From Costus lasius (taxonomy: Eukaryota; Streptophyta; Magnoliopsida; Zingiberales; Costaceae): DNA of 64,000 nt. The DNA lies in the NCBI GenBank assembly GCA_027563935.2, contig CM050448.1, positions 119,095,493-119,159,492 on the forward strand, given 5' to 3'. How positions within the stretch are numbered: position 1 is the first letter of the stretch; each line of letters starts with the position of its first letter. Position numbers and translations under genes: made by a program. Shown here piece after piece: positions 1 through 11,318 of this stretch. The notes under the pieces are model-generated. The model worked only from the letters and a program-made list of their open reading frames with translations, had not been told where the DNA came from and made no database searches.

Positions 1-32
1 AGTTCCTCCGCAGGCTGGTTCACCGGAGGGAG
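1..32 (+). CDS. TPST: Possible end of the preceding TPST exon
   Basis: Reading from base 3, the first codons give FLRRL, which resembles the FLRKL that follows the HVPRTGG motif in plant TPST. A GAG/GTATTG donor lies at 32/33. The phase does not fit directly onto the exon at 643, so a small exon (encoding the CPRSYDK-type stretch) would have to lie between; I could not find it. This is a weak call from a five-residue match. Confidence 0.2.
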
Positions 33-642
33 GTATTGTTACGGAAGCGGATCGGCCCCCGGTTCGGCGAGTCTATACTCGGCGAACTAGGGCTGGGCTG
101 GGGCCGTTTCAATTGAGCTGAGTGCATCTTGTAGGGGGAAAGGTATTAGAGAGGGGTGTAGGGCTAGTGTGAAGGGGATCTGATTATCATGTTTTGAGGA
201 ACTTATCTCGCCGGAGCTACCGGTTGAGGATACTGTAGCTCTTGCTTTTACTTCATAATCGAGTTCTTGATTTCCTTTCGTATCAAGTTTCATGTGTTTA
301 GATGACTTCGTGATGTTAGTTATCTTACATACGAGTATAATTTACATCCTTTTGTGTTGAACTTTCAAGAAAATGAATTTTAACCCTAGAGCCTGCCCTC
401 TTTTTTCTTAATATTTTATCAATTTTCCAAAACATTAGGTAAAATGAGACTTCAGTATGTCTATTTTATTTTTCCTGTTGTTCTTGACACGTTCACGTTG
501 TCACATGGTCATTGTTCCCTTATGCTTAGCTCTTGTCTTGGAAATCATAGTAGGTATACTAGAACTAGTAATTTTTTTTTTTAAAAAAAAATGTTTACAG
601 TTTCTTCTGCTTTACACTGACGCGCTGAATTATGTGCTCTAG

Positions 643-3600
643 CAAACCAAATTGCAGATTGGTGGTCACTCATGATGACTATAGTTTGATGTCCAAACTA
701 CCCAAGGATAGGACTTCAGTTGTAACAATTTTAAGAGATCCAGTTGATCGTGTGTTCAGCACATATGAATTTTCCATTGAAGTTGCAGCTAGATTTCTTG
801 TACATCCAAATTTAACTTCAGCGATTCAGATGTCTAGGAAAATACAAAAAAAATCTAGTGGTGTTAGTACACTGGATATATGGCCCTGGAAATATTTGGT
901 TCAGTGGATGAGAGAAGACTTATTTAACAGGGTATGTATTGTAAATTCCTTTTTGTGGCTCTGTTCACTTTTTTTAGATTATCATAATATTGTTCTTGTA
1001 AATTCCTTTTTGATTTTTTTGACAAATATATTTATACTTCATCATTTTCTTCATAGGAAACTTTATGGTTCAGAAATTTTTGAGGCGTTTAAAATTATGA
1101 AGTTATTGTCTTAAAATTGCCCATGAGCTATAGTGATAGTTAAACAGATTGGAGTCTGGATTGACTAAGCATACCAGGTTGAATTTCTTCTTTAGAAACA
1201 AATGGTCTTGTGATAGATAGTTTAAGTTTTGCTTAATATATATGATTATTGACTACTGTCTTTTATCCCTAGTGGATTACTTGACTTGTATCTTACCCAT
1301 ACAAGACATGTATTCTCTTTATGTTATGACCTGTTGGACAGCTGGCGCTACACCTTTGCTTGAGATTGTTCCTATTGCTCTGGTTGACTCAACAACCTCC
1401 CCCTAATTCACATATACCACTTCTTCCCATACCATTACAGCCTAAGTGTATTACTTGATAGCTCTCTCCGTCTATGTCTTACTGCCAGCTCCACTCTCAT
1501 CTTCTGCTATAGGGTCTCCTCCTTTGCAAGTATATCACAGACATCCCCATGCTCAATCTTCACCATTGTTAACTTTTGATTCAACTTTTGTGCAATTCAA
1601 TCTTGATCTACTCAATTGCTTTGCAAAAAAGGTATTTGGTTGACCTCTACACTCCCTCTTCTCATCGTGTGATATTTATGACCACTTTTCTTTTGCTTTT
1701 TAGTCTTTTATTTTATTCTTGTTGCTATTCCTGTTCCTAAAAGTTCATAGGAAGCTATCGTCCAGTTCTCAATAAAAGTAAGCAATATAAGACCATGTAT
1801 TCTCGCACTTATGATATGCAAAAATTATATATTATATTCAACTGTCAAGTAGCATATGCTTTAGCAGTTTGCAATACAGAATTGATACATAATTCATGAT
1901 CAGAAAGCTACAATAACTAATGGAGGTATAAAGAATTAGATATAGTCAAATAAATATTTTTTTTGCATAATCAGTTTAGAAAATGGAATTGATGAATTTC
2001 ATTACATGATACCAAGTTTAGTGAATTTAATAAATTTCTTATGAATTTCTCTGAATCCTTGAAAGATGATGTTGCAATTGATACTCTGAGTTCTGATTAT
2101 GGTGGAAATCGTTGTCATTTCTAGCATATGATAATTATTTTGCTTTTAAGCCATAGCAAACCTATAATATCTTCTGCCAAATTTCCTTTACAAGGTTACA
2201 TCTTAGCTGGAGTTATCAAACTAGATTTGGTACAAAAGGGAGGAAATAAAAAAGAAATGCATTATTTATAATATTTTGTTTTTCCAAAACCAATTGCTAG
2301 GCGATTGAAACATTTTTGTATGTTTTCCATATTCTTGTTATTTAATTTATCTTTAGCAAATTCTCTTAGTTTTTATTCTTTCAAAATTTCTGAAGTAATG
2401 TATTGTCTATATTATTGTTTCAGTCTTAATGGGTGAATGTTAATAAAAAAGAAGCTGATCATTATTTGTTTAATCACCGTAAACTGATACTTCACTGCAA
2501 TATGGTAACTATTGAAATCTGTCTGTCAGATGATATCGTATATAGCTCCATTGGTATTTTTAGGTGCTTTCTCGTTTGATCTGCTTCCTTGCCTGATAAC
2601 ATCTCGCTTACCATTTTTGTATGAAGACAGAGGGATCGTAGAAAACTTGGGAGGATTGGAAAGACTGAGGTCGGGAATCCTTATGACATGAACGACATGG
2701 CCATGCCTTTACACGAGTTCATTAATGATCCTATAGCTCATGACATCATACACAATGGAGCAACTTTTCAGGTGCAAATTCAATTCTGGAACAGAAGTAC
2801 ATGTTCAGTATTAGTAATTGTTGCTTATTAGAACTATAACCATGTTGCAAATTGTTCACTTACAGAAACATACTACATATTGTAGTTCTCTTACATGTAT
2901 ATATAATTATTTTAAAAGTGTCGTTTTTCTAGTGGACTCGAGGAATGGGGGGATATGTGCGTTTCTTTTGTTTCAGATGCTTTTGCAGATTCACTATATT
3001 GGAGTTATGAGTTGTGCCAATTCTGAGAATTGAAGTGACATGGAGATGTGAACTAGAAAAATAGTGATAGCAACTAGGTTAGTTTGGTATCCTATGTGTT
3101 ATTAACCATAAAACATAAACATGGTGAAGTCATGAACTTAGCTTTAACTTTAGAAACTGCACAATTATGATTTTATTTATTTGATAATTTCGTCACAAAG
3201 GTTTACAATGACTTTGTAGCATGTGGGAAAAAATTATCATATAATTATACAAGTCAAACTATCTGACAATCACAATCGCTTATCAATAATCTATTGTTCT
3301 ATACAACTATGATCAAATAAATTTCTTATTTGATTGCACATTCTGTTATTAGATATCTTCTTTCTTTCTTGTCCTCAGTTCTCATTTGAGTGTTACGATG
3401 TTAAGTTATTTCTTGTTTCAAATATTTTTTAATATTTTACTGCTTTTCGTGTCACATGTAGGACAACCTCCAAATTCCATACTTTATCACGAATTGTATA
3501 TCCAACATTTCCTTTTGAAATTTCAACTTTTATGAGACTTCATTGGTATGAACCTGAAAAATGTTTATTGATACGGTGATTTCATACAATAGGTGGCAGG

Positions 3601-6600
3601 ATTGACAAACAACTCATATACTATGGAATCACATGAAGTGCGTAATTGTGTGAGGAAGCACCCAGAGCTTGGTCAGTTTGTACTTGAGGTTGCAAAGGTG
3701 ATGAGACCTGAACTAATTCATGATATTGTGATTCGTACAGCTGGCGTTTTTAACTAGTTCTGCTTCGATATCCTGCAGCATAGGGTGAATAATATGCTGT
3801 ATGTTGGCCTCACTGAAGAGCACAAGATGTCTGCGACCATGTTTGCCAAACTGGTTGGAGCGCAGGTGCTATCCCAATCAGAGGACTTGAACTCGGAATT
3901 TGGGCAGGCAACATCCAACAAAGCTGGTACATCAGTGATTATATTGTTTTAGTCGTTTATGATGTTCCCATTGGTAAATCATATTATATTCAGAAGTTAA
4001 GTTCCAAAATCACCAATATCATATGATAATTTAGTCTCATAGGTGCTTGTGACTGTCCTCTACAGGGAAAATGGCAAGTTATGGCTTCCATGTCCAAAAA
4101 TTGCTTAAATAAATTAATTTGAACTATGAAATGTCTAAGTATGCAGAGTCTTGAATTTGACTAATAATGGAAAATTATACATATACGTGTTGTAATTCCC
4201 TGATTGGTTCCACTTAAGTGTGATTGTGGGAGAAATATTCTAATTATTCATTTTTGACACAGATGAAGAACATTAACGTGGGGAAGATTATGTGATCTCG
4301 ATCAGGCCGATTCACTGGGCATATTTGGAGACTGATTTGTTCCACATGATTTTAAACCTTTTAGTACGAGTATAGGTGGTCAAGTTATTGTTTTTGTAAA
4401 TTATAATTAGACTAGGTAAGAGAAGATCGAGTGGTGTGCCAGTCTATTTTGCGTAATCTACCCTAGGGCCGTTAGGCATTTTCAATGGGTTCACATGTGA
4501 CGAGGCAAAGTTTTGATATTCTATATTCCTTATTTCAGTGTTAGAGTTGCAATAGTTCTTCTGACATATTTACCTCGGACGGAGGTTAATGAGCCATCCA
4601 TGCAGGATAATGCTCACAATAATACAACTTTATTTATTTTATTTCAGTTTTGAATTCAAGAGAATGGATCAAAATTCTTATACATAACATGCTTTGCAGA
4701 ACCTAATACTTCCACTTCAGATCTTGAAACTAACGAATCAAACTCATTTGAGGTAACTTTAGTTAGTCCATTTTTATTCAGCAAAATATCTATTCATATG
4801 GTGTTGTTACATAAGTTTACGCATGGCCCTTTCGTTACAGGATAACATGAACCATACAAAAGAAAGTGAAGATGCTTCTTTGACGCATTCTGAACTGGAA
4901 AGAGAAAATGTAACAATTGTTTAGTCCTTTTTAATTGATTGGGTTTTAATATACCTATTATTAAATTATGACTATGTACCTTCCCTTCTTTTGGGTTTGT
5001 GGTATCTAATTTTCTGCATGTATTTGTTATTCTCATACCTGGAGTAATATTTTATATTATCAGGTAACAGCTGGCAAGCTGATGGGAATTTATGAAAAAT
5101 GCATCTCCAATTTACGAAAATCTCAAGCTTCACGCCGGACAATGTCTCTGAAAAGAATTGCTCCTGTTAACTTCTCAAAGCAGGTAGTTTACAGAAAAGA
5201 GTTGGAAGTTGTCTATCATGAATTACATGATTTAGAAGGTTATTTGTCAACAACTGTTTGTTTGGTTGCCATTTTTGTTTATTATTTCCTCCCTTCTTTT
5301 GTTCTTAAATTTTAACTAGTTACTTTCAGTTGCTATCTCTCAGAAACTAGATTTCCCTAGGAGCAAAAACCATGAGCAGCATTGACATCATTTATTGTTA
5401 CAATTATACATAATGACTTCAGTACTCATTGTGGCCTTCTTAGTTCAATGAAGATTTATTTGGGAACATTTAAGCAACTGTCTACGTCCTAGATGTTGTG
5501 AAAACTTGTTTCATTATGTAATTTTTGTTTTTCTCTTGTTGTAATCTTTTGATGAGCTGTTTTTACTCAAATTCTACTTATCTTTTTTGTGCATGTCATT
5601 ACTATTTGGCGAAATGTAAATAGTAATAGCAAGTAGGAGAATGCCAACTACATAGCAGGTGCTTGAGAGCGATGGTGTAGAAAACTTGGGGTAGATCGTT
5701 TTTAGAATGCGAGTGGCATCTTGTCATCTTGATTTGGCTAGTCTCTACGGAGTTATCTATCCATCTTATCCTAGTTCATCCTGAAACCTACATTTTCTTC
5801 ACTATGGTACTTGAACTGGCTAGTATGCTTTGCAGTATTTGTGTCACCATGCAATACCCTAGTTTTCAGATAGATTTGGTGAGCTTAAATGCTACATTCA
5901 AATAACCCATTATGCGAACAGCTATAGGGACATTTTATCATTCTTTAAGTTAGTTGACAAATGGTTGTTTCAAAAACATTTATATCCATTAACTTTATAT
6001 TAGTTACATAGGTTAATCGTGTTGTACAACTGTTGATGCCACTATCATTATCTGCATCTGTGCCCAACTTTTCTTTTGTGGGATGTATTATAATTGATCA
6101 CTTACATTAGAACACGAATAAAATTTCTTTGAAGCCAGTAGACTTGTTTTTCTGTACTTTTCATGGCTTGTTTTTTATACCAGCAAGGAAAAAAAATTGA
6201 AGCGCTTCCTTAGTTGTGCTAATCAATGCGGAAAATTGGTTTTCAGGCACGCCAATCTATTCCTATGGAGACTCTGCAACAAATTCGAAACCTGAACAGA
6301 CTTGATATGGAACTTTATCAGTATGCTAAAAATGTGTTTATGCAACAGTTGGAATATCTCACACAAAATGCTGAAGATGCTTTGGTTCTGTCAAACGACG
6401 ACCTGATTGCTGAAATGGTTAGCCTTACTTCTATATTTTACAGTTCGATCAATAGATGATGTTAACCCTTTGTGGATCTTTTCAATTGTCAGAGGTTTTA
6501 GTAAGAAATTTTCATTAAATTTGCTTATTGGTGATAAAAGTTCAAGATAGATGAATGGGGTGATCGCTTGTTAACTTGTAATTTCAGCATTTACGAACTA

Positions 6601-7002
6601 CAGCACTACACTCCGATTAAGTTGCATTTGCTTACATGAAATTCCTTTTATAAAATTTTTGAGTAGTTCGAGTCATACTCGATGTTATGATATACTTGCT
6701 TTTTTCATCCAATGCTTCATGCTTTACTAGATCATAGAGATATCTTGCATGATGAACTTAAATTATCGTCTTATTGCTTCTATTATGTGTTTTTTTATTT
6801 ATTTACAAAAGTTATGCAAGTTTACTTTCTCTGGCTAAGAAAAATCTTTTTGCGTATGCTGCAGGAACTGCGGAAAGCAGCTTGTGGCAGCGTTTATGGA
6901 TGCTCACGTTGGAAGTTCTTCTTAGCCGTATTGTTTATTTTGATTTTTGCCCTTATTATTCTGTTTGTAGGACGAAGCAGGACTAATAAGCTTAAAGTAT
7001 AA
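643..7002 (+). CDS. TPST: Tyrosylprotein sulfotransferase, C-terminal 410 residues (5' exons outside window)
   Basis: Golgi enzyme that transfers sulfate from PAPS to tyrosines of secreted peptide precursors (phytosulfokine, PSY, RGF and CIF families). I placed nine exons by GT-AG borders and frame: 643-931, 2631-2771, 3593-3697, 3779-3926, 4700-4752, 4841-4909, 5064-5183, 6247-6417 and 6865-7002 (stop). Phases join without a break. The first exon carries THDDYSLMSKLP, the PAPS-phosphate-binding stretch TSVVTILRDPVDRVFS and STLDIWPWKYLVQWMREDLF. Later exons give PYDMNDMAMPLHEFI, HDIIHNGATFQ, AGLTNNS and MLYVGLTEEH, all hallmarks of plant TPST. The last exon encodes one hydrophobic segment (about 20 residues) followed by a basic tail, as expected for the type I membrane form. 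The N-terminal HVPRTGG region is not here. The first acceptor (AG at 641-642) is my best guess; AG at 656-657 is an alternative. Family identity is firm. Confidence 0.9.
1440..1710 (+). mobile_element. Possible Ty1/copia polyprotein remnant inside a TPST intron
   Basis: The intron 932-2630 holds a short translatable stretch with PPLQVYHRHPHAQSSP and, about 35 codons later in another frame, IALQKRYLVDLYT. In copia polyproteins the region between integrase and reverse transcriptase often reads LQVYxRRxRP...LPIALRKGTR, so this could be a decayed copy. The match is short and crosses a frame change. The rest of the intron is AT-rich with nothing recognisable. Confidence 0.25.
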
Positions 7003-7630
7003 TGATAGGCTACTTCAACTTTTTGTTCATGCTGACTTTGATAATTTGACTAGAAATAATACAATATATTGTTTGATGTGCGGGGGTTTATGGATGCTGG
7101 CTTGACAGAATTAACTCTAATCAAAAGAATTATAAATTTTTTTGATGAATTGGTGTTGTCTGCCTTTTTCATAATTTTGTTAGTTTTGTACTCCACGAGT
7201 TAGCAAGCAGTTCTCTGCTTACCCAAGAAGAGGGAGTAGTTTTGTTCCACAAACACTGTCCACATCTAAGTGGCTAGCTTTGGCCAATGACTATGCTCAT
7301 GCTGAATATTATTGACTTGGAATTGATAATAGGGAAACCTTACAACCTGGTTTTTAAGGGATTAAAATTTTACACAACAGCAACCCTTTATTTTTTTTTG
7401 ACATAGGCAAGTAATGAGTGAGATTTAACTCCTAAAATTTTGTTATCAACAACTAAGATTTTTATCAGTTAAGCTAACTGACACCCTCACACCAGCCCTT
7501 TATACTAGCCCCTTTATACTAGCTCTAACGCACGGGCACTGCCTTTAGATTGAAATGAGTATATTCAAGAAAAAAAAATTGAAACATGAGGCATATGTAA
7601 GTTGACTTGCGCAAGATATGACATTGCCAT
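7003..7630. other. Intergenic spacer after TPST
   Basis: AT-rich 3' flank of TPST. I see no coding region or RNA gene; it presumably contains the TPST 3' UTR and polyadenylation site. Confidence 0.5.
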
Positions 7631-7633
7631 TCG

Positions 7634-8765
7634 ATGTCGAATAGCACAGACATAATGAAGCGCCCTTGGTGCACCAGAGCCCATAAGTCAACCATGATAA
7701 ACTTCTATAGAATTCCTAATCAAAGTGTGTCATCTCTTATTCAAAACCACGCTTGGAACCTTTGCAAAATTGAAAAGTGGGGTAGTCATAAAATTCTTCA
7801 AAATATTTGCAAAATCATCTTTACCCGACTCCATCGCTGACTTTTGGACTAAAAATCAGAATATCAATGGTTTATCTATCTTTAAATTTGTTTACAAAAC
7901 CTTCCACACCAACAAAATCCCTTATAACACTTGGTCTAGCTAGAAAACTCTATGGAGGCTTATATTATTGGCCAAGTTAAAAATATTCGATTGGAAGCTC
8001 ATCCATCAAAAACTCCTCACTTATGATAAACTCATCAAATTAGACTTTCTCAGCCCAAATATATGCATACTATGTATGAAAGAAGAAAAGACTTGAGATT
8101 GCACAAAGTAACGCCCTATTCACTACCCCTCACATGATTTTCATCTCAAACTCTAATAACCTTTTGGTAGGTTTGGAAAACAAACTCTTTTCAGGGCAAA
8201 CAGAGAACCAAGGAATGGGATACATATAATGTTAAATGAGTTGGGGTGCAATTGCATTATGTGATAGCAAACCAAGGAAATGAGTTAAAATGAATTACAC
8301 AACGATAGCAAGGAAATACACTAAAGCAAGCCACCTCTAGGACAACTAAAAATCAACACGTTGCCTGTGACAATTTGATAAAGATAGGAATATGGTACAT
8401 AATCAAAGATTGCAAGACGCAAACACTAGTCGCGGCAACAACTTTCATGAACACCACTTAGCCCTATTTGGTGACCTGTTGGTTATCAAAAATGCCCTGA
8501 CCTATACATACAACCATGAAGTTTTAGAACTTTCAAATCGCAATTGAATCTAATAACAAGGAAGCTCTTAATCTCATCAACGATAGCCACAACATCCAAC
8601 TAAGAAAGCACAAAATATCATTAGAGAGATCTACTATTTAAAGAATAATAGAAATATAAGCTTTGTGCGCACATACAAAAGATGCAATGGAGTAGCTAAT
8701 TGGCTAGCAAAGTATACAAAATGTAACAGAAATTTTGTTTTGGCAAGACAATTGGCCAACTGAAC
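7634..8765 (+). mobile_element. Decayed LINE: end of reverse transcriptase (zf-RVT) plus RNase H
   Basis: Pieces in shifting frames can be followed on the plus strand. Around 7945-8095 the translation reads TLWRLILLAKLKIFDWKLI, then LTYDKLIKLDFLSPN and ICILCMKEEKT. This is the zinc-binding zf-RVT domain that ends plant LINE reverse transcriptases (W-K-L-L-H...L-P-T...C-x-x-C...E). Around 8520-8760 a second block reads EALNLINDSHNI, IIREIYYLKNN, VRTYKRCNGVANWLAKYTK, which is the C-terminal half of a plant LINE RNase H domain. Stops and frame shifts interrupt both blocks, and the 5' part (endonuclease, RT palm) is absent, as is usual for a 5'-truncated insertion. No poly(A) tail or target-site duplication could be fixed with confidence. 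Confidence 0.7.
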
Positions 8766-8924
8766 TCGCCTATCTTTGGAACCATGATGCCATAGGGTCA
8801 TAATCAGTAATAATAAAAAAATAATGATTTGTTTGGGTGTTGTATAAGATTTTTATTCATTTTGAAGTTTATGTGAGAAATTTAGTATGAATCTTATCTT
8901 ATCAAATTATTAAGGTATAGTGAT

Positions 8925-9985
8925 TGTAGTATTCCCATAAGTAACATTTGGTTGATACACCCTTGTGTGATGTACTTCTCCTTGTTATATTTCTGAACTT
9001 CTTTTTCTGCATAATCACCTGCATATAGCTGGTTATTAACTACTGCAACAAATGGCGGTGCGCCACTCAGACTATTAAGACCTATTGACACATTTGGGAT
9101 CACACTCCATGAACGTTTATCCAGATCATATTCTTCACATGTCAGAAACTCAGTGGGGCTAGACATTCCACCAATCACATAGAACTTGTTGTCCATGAAG
9201 AACCAAACAGCTACGGATCATATTCTTAGGTTCACTCATGCTAGAAAAGTTTCCCTAGTTCTTGTCTCAGAGTTGTAAAGTTCTGCAGAACTCAATATGC
9301 TACCATGAGCATCAGTACCACCAGCTACAATTGCTCTCTCTCCAAGGCAGGCAGAACCAAACAAGCACCTTGTGCAGTTCATTCACCTTGAGACCAAGAA
9401 TTGGTCAGAATGCCGTAACTCAGTACAATATGTGAACTACAAGAGGTGTAATCCCTTCCAAAAACAAGGAGCTCTGTGCCCACAGCCGGTGACTCCTTAT
9501 CCGAGCGCATGAAGCAATCATTCTGGAAGAGTAATCCAGCGCCCGCCGAAATAATTCTAGTATATTGCAGGACAAATACACCCAGTGCTTGATGATCCCC
9601 AACTCACGCCTTAGCTTGTAGATCTTACCAGTCCGATAAGGGAATTAAAAGCCCGGTTTAAGGATGCAAAGTAGCCATATTCCGACCCGAGCCCAGTGAA
9701 GAAGACACTTAATAGACAAGTCACCGCCAATTTGGCATATAAGTGAATCTGTATGCAGTTATGGCCATCATCATCTCTCGGACAATCTGATCTTTCAAGT
9801 GGCGATGTTGTTTCTGCCTGTAAGGAAGGCTATAACTGAGCTGAAGATTTGAGCTGCTTTACTGTAAGTCCACTAAACTCTCTCGCAGGAGCTCGGCAGT
9901 GCTCTCGAGATAAAGCAGGCTCTTTTTCGAGCATCCCTTTGAAAAATTAAGCGCCTCGATTGGTGCAAGAATGTATGCCCCTCTC
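8925..9985 (-). pseudogene. F-box/kelch-repeat protein pseudogene (SKIP11/At1g74510-like)
   Basis: Minus-strand pieces, from 5' to 3', match the plant F-box/kelch family, an E3 ligase adaptor with an N-terminal F-box and kelch propeller. The pieces are MLEKEPALSREHC at about 9934, then AKLAVTCLL and SEYGYFASLNRAFNSLI (F-box region near 9650-9760), LGIIKHWVYLSCNILE (about 9600), SLFLEGITPLVVH (about 9440), [21 protein letters not shown] and [12 protein letters not shown] (about 9260-9360), and MDNKFYVIGGMSSPTEFLTCEEYDLD (9196 down) to YAGDYAEKEVQKYNKEK. At least three frame changes and in-frame stops separate them, and the last kelch repeats are missing. A CTCTCTTGCAG acceptor just upstream (10003-10013) suggests a former 5'-UTR intron was kept, so this is a broken duplicate and not a processed copy. 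Confidence 0.82.
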
Positions 9986-10013
9986 AAAGCTATGGAACCA
10001 CACAATCTGCAAG

Positions 10014-10204
10014 AGAGGACATTTGAAGAACCATCAGAAATCTATGATACACAACAAAAAGATGTGATGATAAATTAACAAATTTTTGTTTTAAACAAAA
10101 ACTCTTTCGGGGACCAGTAGTATAACACAAATGCCACCCATCAGGACGCAAGAATCGAAAAATGTTTTTGAGGAAGGACCCGTCTGCAAAAAAAAAGCAG
10201 CGCT
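10014..10204. other. Spacer upstream of the F-box/kelch pseudogene
   Basis: Nothing coding recognised. Likely the former leader intron of the pseudogene plus the start of a repeat element (a 'gacccgtctgcaaaaa' phrase that recurs in altered form near 10415 and 14033). Confidence 0.4.
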
Positions 10205-10392
10205 GTGAGACGCATCGTATAAAATTTATACAAAATTTTTATATAATGCTTTATACGAAAATTTTGTATAAACTTTATACGAAAATATCGTGTAAAGTCT
10301 TTATACAAAGGTAATTATTATACAAAATTTTTTTATAAAACTTTATACGAATTGTTATATATTGTTTTATATGAAAAATTTCATATAAAGCT
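10205..10392. repeat. AT-rich TTATACGA minisatellite, cluster 1
   Basis: Imperfect repeats of a roughly 20-24 bp unit containing TTTATACGAAAA or its complement (TATACAAAATTTT, TTTATACGAA). The same word in both orientations recurs at 11045-11185 and 13576-13971. Confidence 0.7.
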
Positions 10393-11044
10393 TCTCACTG
10401 TATTTTTTGCATAAGGGGTCTTTCTGCAAAATTTTTTTCCAAGAATCGCCAATCCCGTTGCATTAAAAAAATGGCGAAACCATTTACTCCAACGAATCGC
10501 CAGTATCGCAAATCGGGGAAAAAAAAAAAACAAAACCAAGTACCAAAAAGAAAAACCTGCAAGAGTGAAAACCCTAGCACGAAAATTCCCAGACACGAAT
10601 CAACCACTTTCAACCAGAAAGAGCCAAATTCCCATCTTTTTCCTAGTTTTACAAGCAATAACTACTGAAGCAAACATCTATCGCAAAAATACACAATATC
10701 TGCAAAAAAATCTCATTGTTTGACCTCTATCACTATAATTACTAACATGGAAAAACGAAAGTAAGAACAGGAAAAATATGAACTTAGTAACTTACACATG
10801 TGGATAGATGCAATCCATAGACTTGTCGCTTGATATTCCTTTCTTATTCTCCTAAGTGGAAAAAGACCCCCCTTCATGCGCTCAAATTCTCACCGCCGAT
10901 CGCCGGCTTCATCAAATTCGGGCTGTTTGGGCAGCTCGTTTCGAACTTCTTGTGGTACTTTTCCGCCGCCGCCGCCGAGAGAAATTTTTGCAGAATAGTA
11001 CCTCCTGCAGTGATTGCATGAAGGTTATCGCATCTTTCCCACAC
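10393..11044. other. Unassigned spacer between AT-rich repeat clusters
   Basis: Moderate GC, including a CCGCCGCCGCC run near 10966. Short open frames on both strands match nothing I recognise. The phrase 'tctttctgcaaaatttttt' near 10420 is similar to text flanking the other clusters, so this stretch may belong to one composite non-coding element. Confidence 0.35.
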
Positions 11045-11185
11045 AAATCTTATATGTTATACAATATTTTAAGATTTATACGATCCAACATTATTTGATA
11101 ATGTATAAATGTTATACAACGTTATACGATAATATATAAATATTATACGATAATGTATAAGTGTTATATGATAAATATAAATATT
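11045..11185. repeat. AT-rich TTATACGA minisatellite, cluster 2
   Basis: Short units GTTATACGATAATATATAAA, GTTATACAAC and ATTATACGATAATGTATAA. They are partly palindromic and of the same word family as the clusters at 10205 and 13576. Confidence 0.65.
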
Positions 11186-11313
11186 TTTTGCTGCCGCCTC
11201 CATCCCCTTTATTTTATTTTATTCTGGCCTCTCCCCTCTGCAACTTTGCTTGCCGGTGTTATTCTAGAAAAAATTTTGCATCGGGGCACCCCTCTGTAAA
11301 TTTTTGCAGCGGA

Positions 11314-11318
11314 GTACC
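11314..11318. repeat. Target-site duplication GTACC (left)
   Basis: GTACC immediately before the LTR start; the same five bases follow its end at 13464-13468. Confidence 0.85.
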
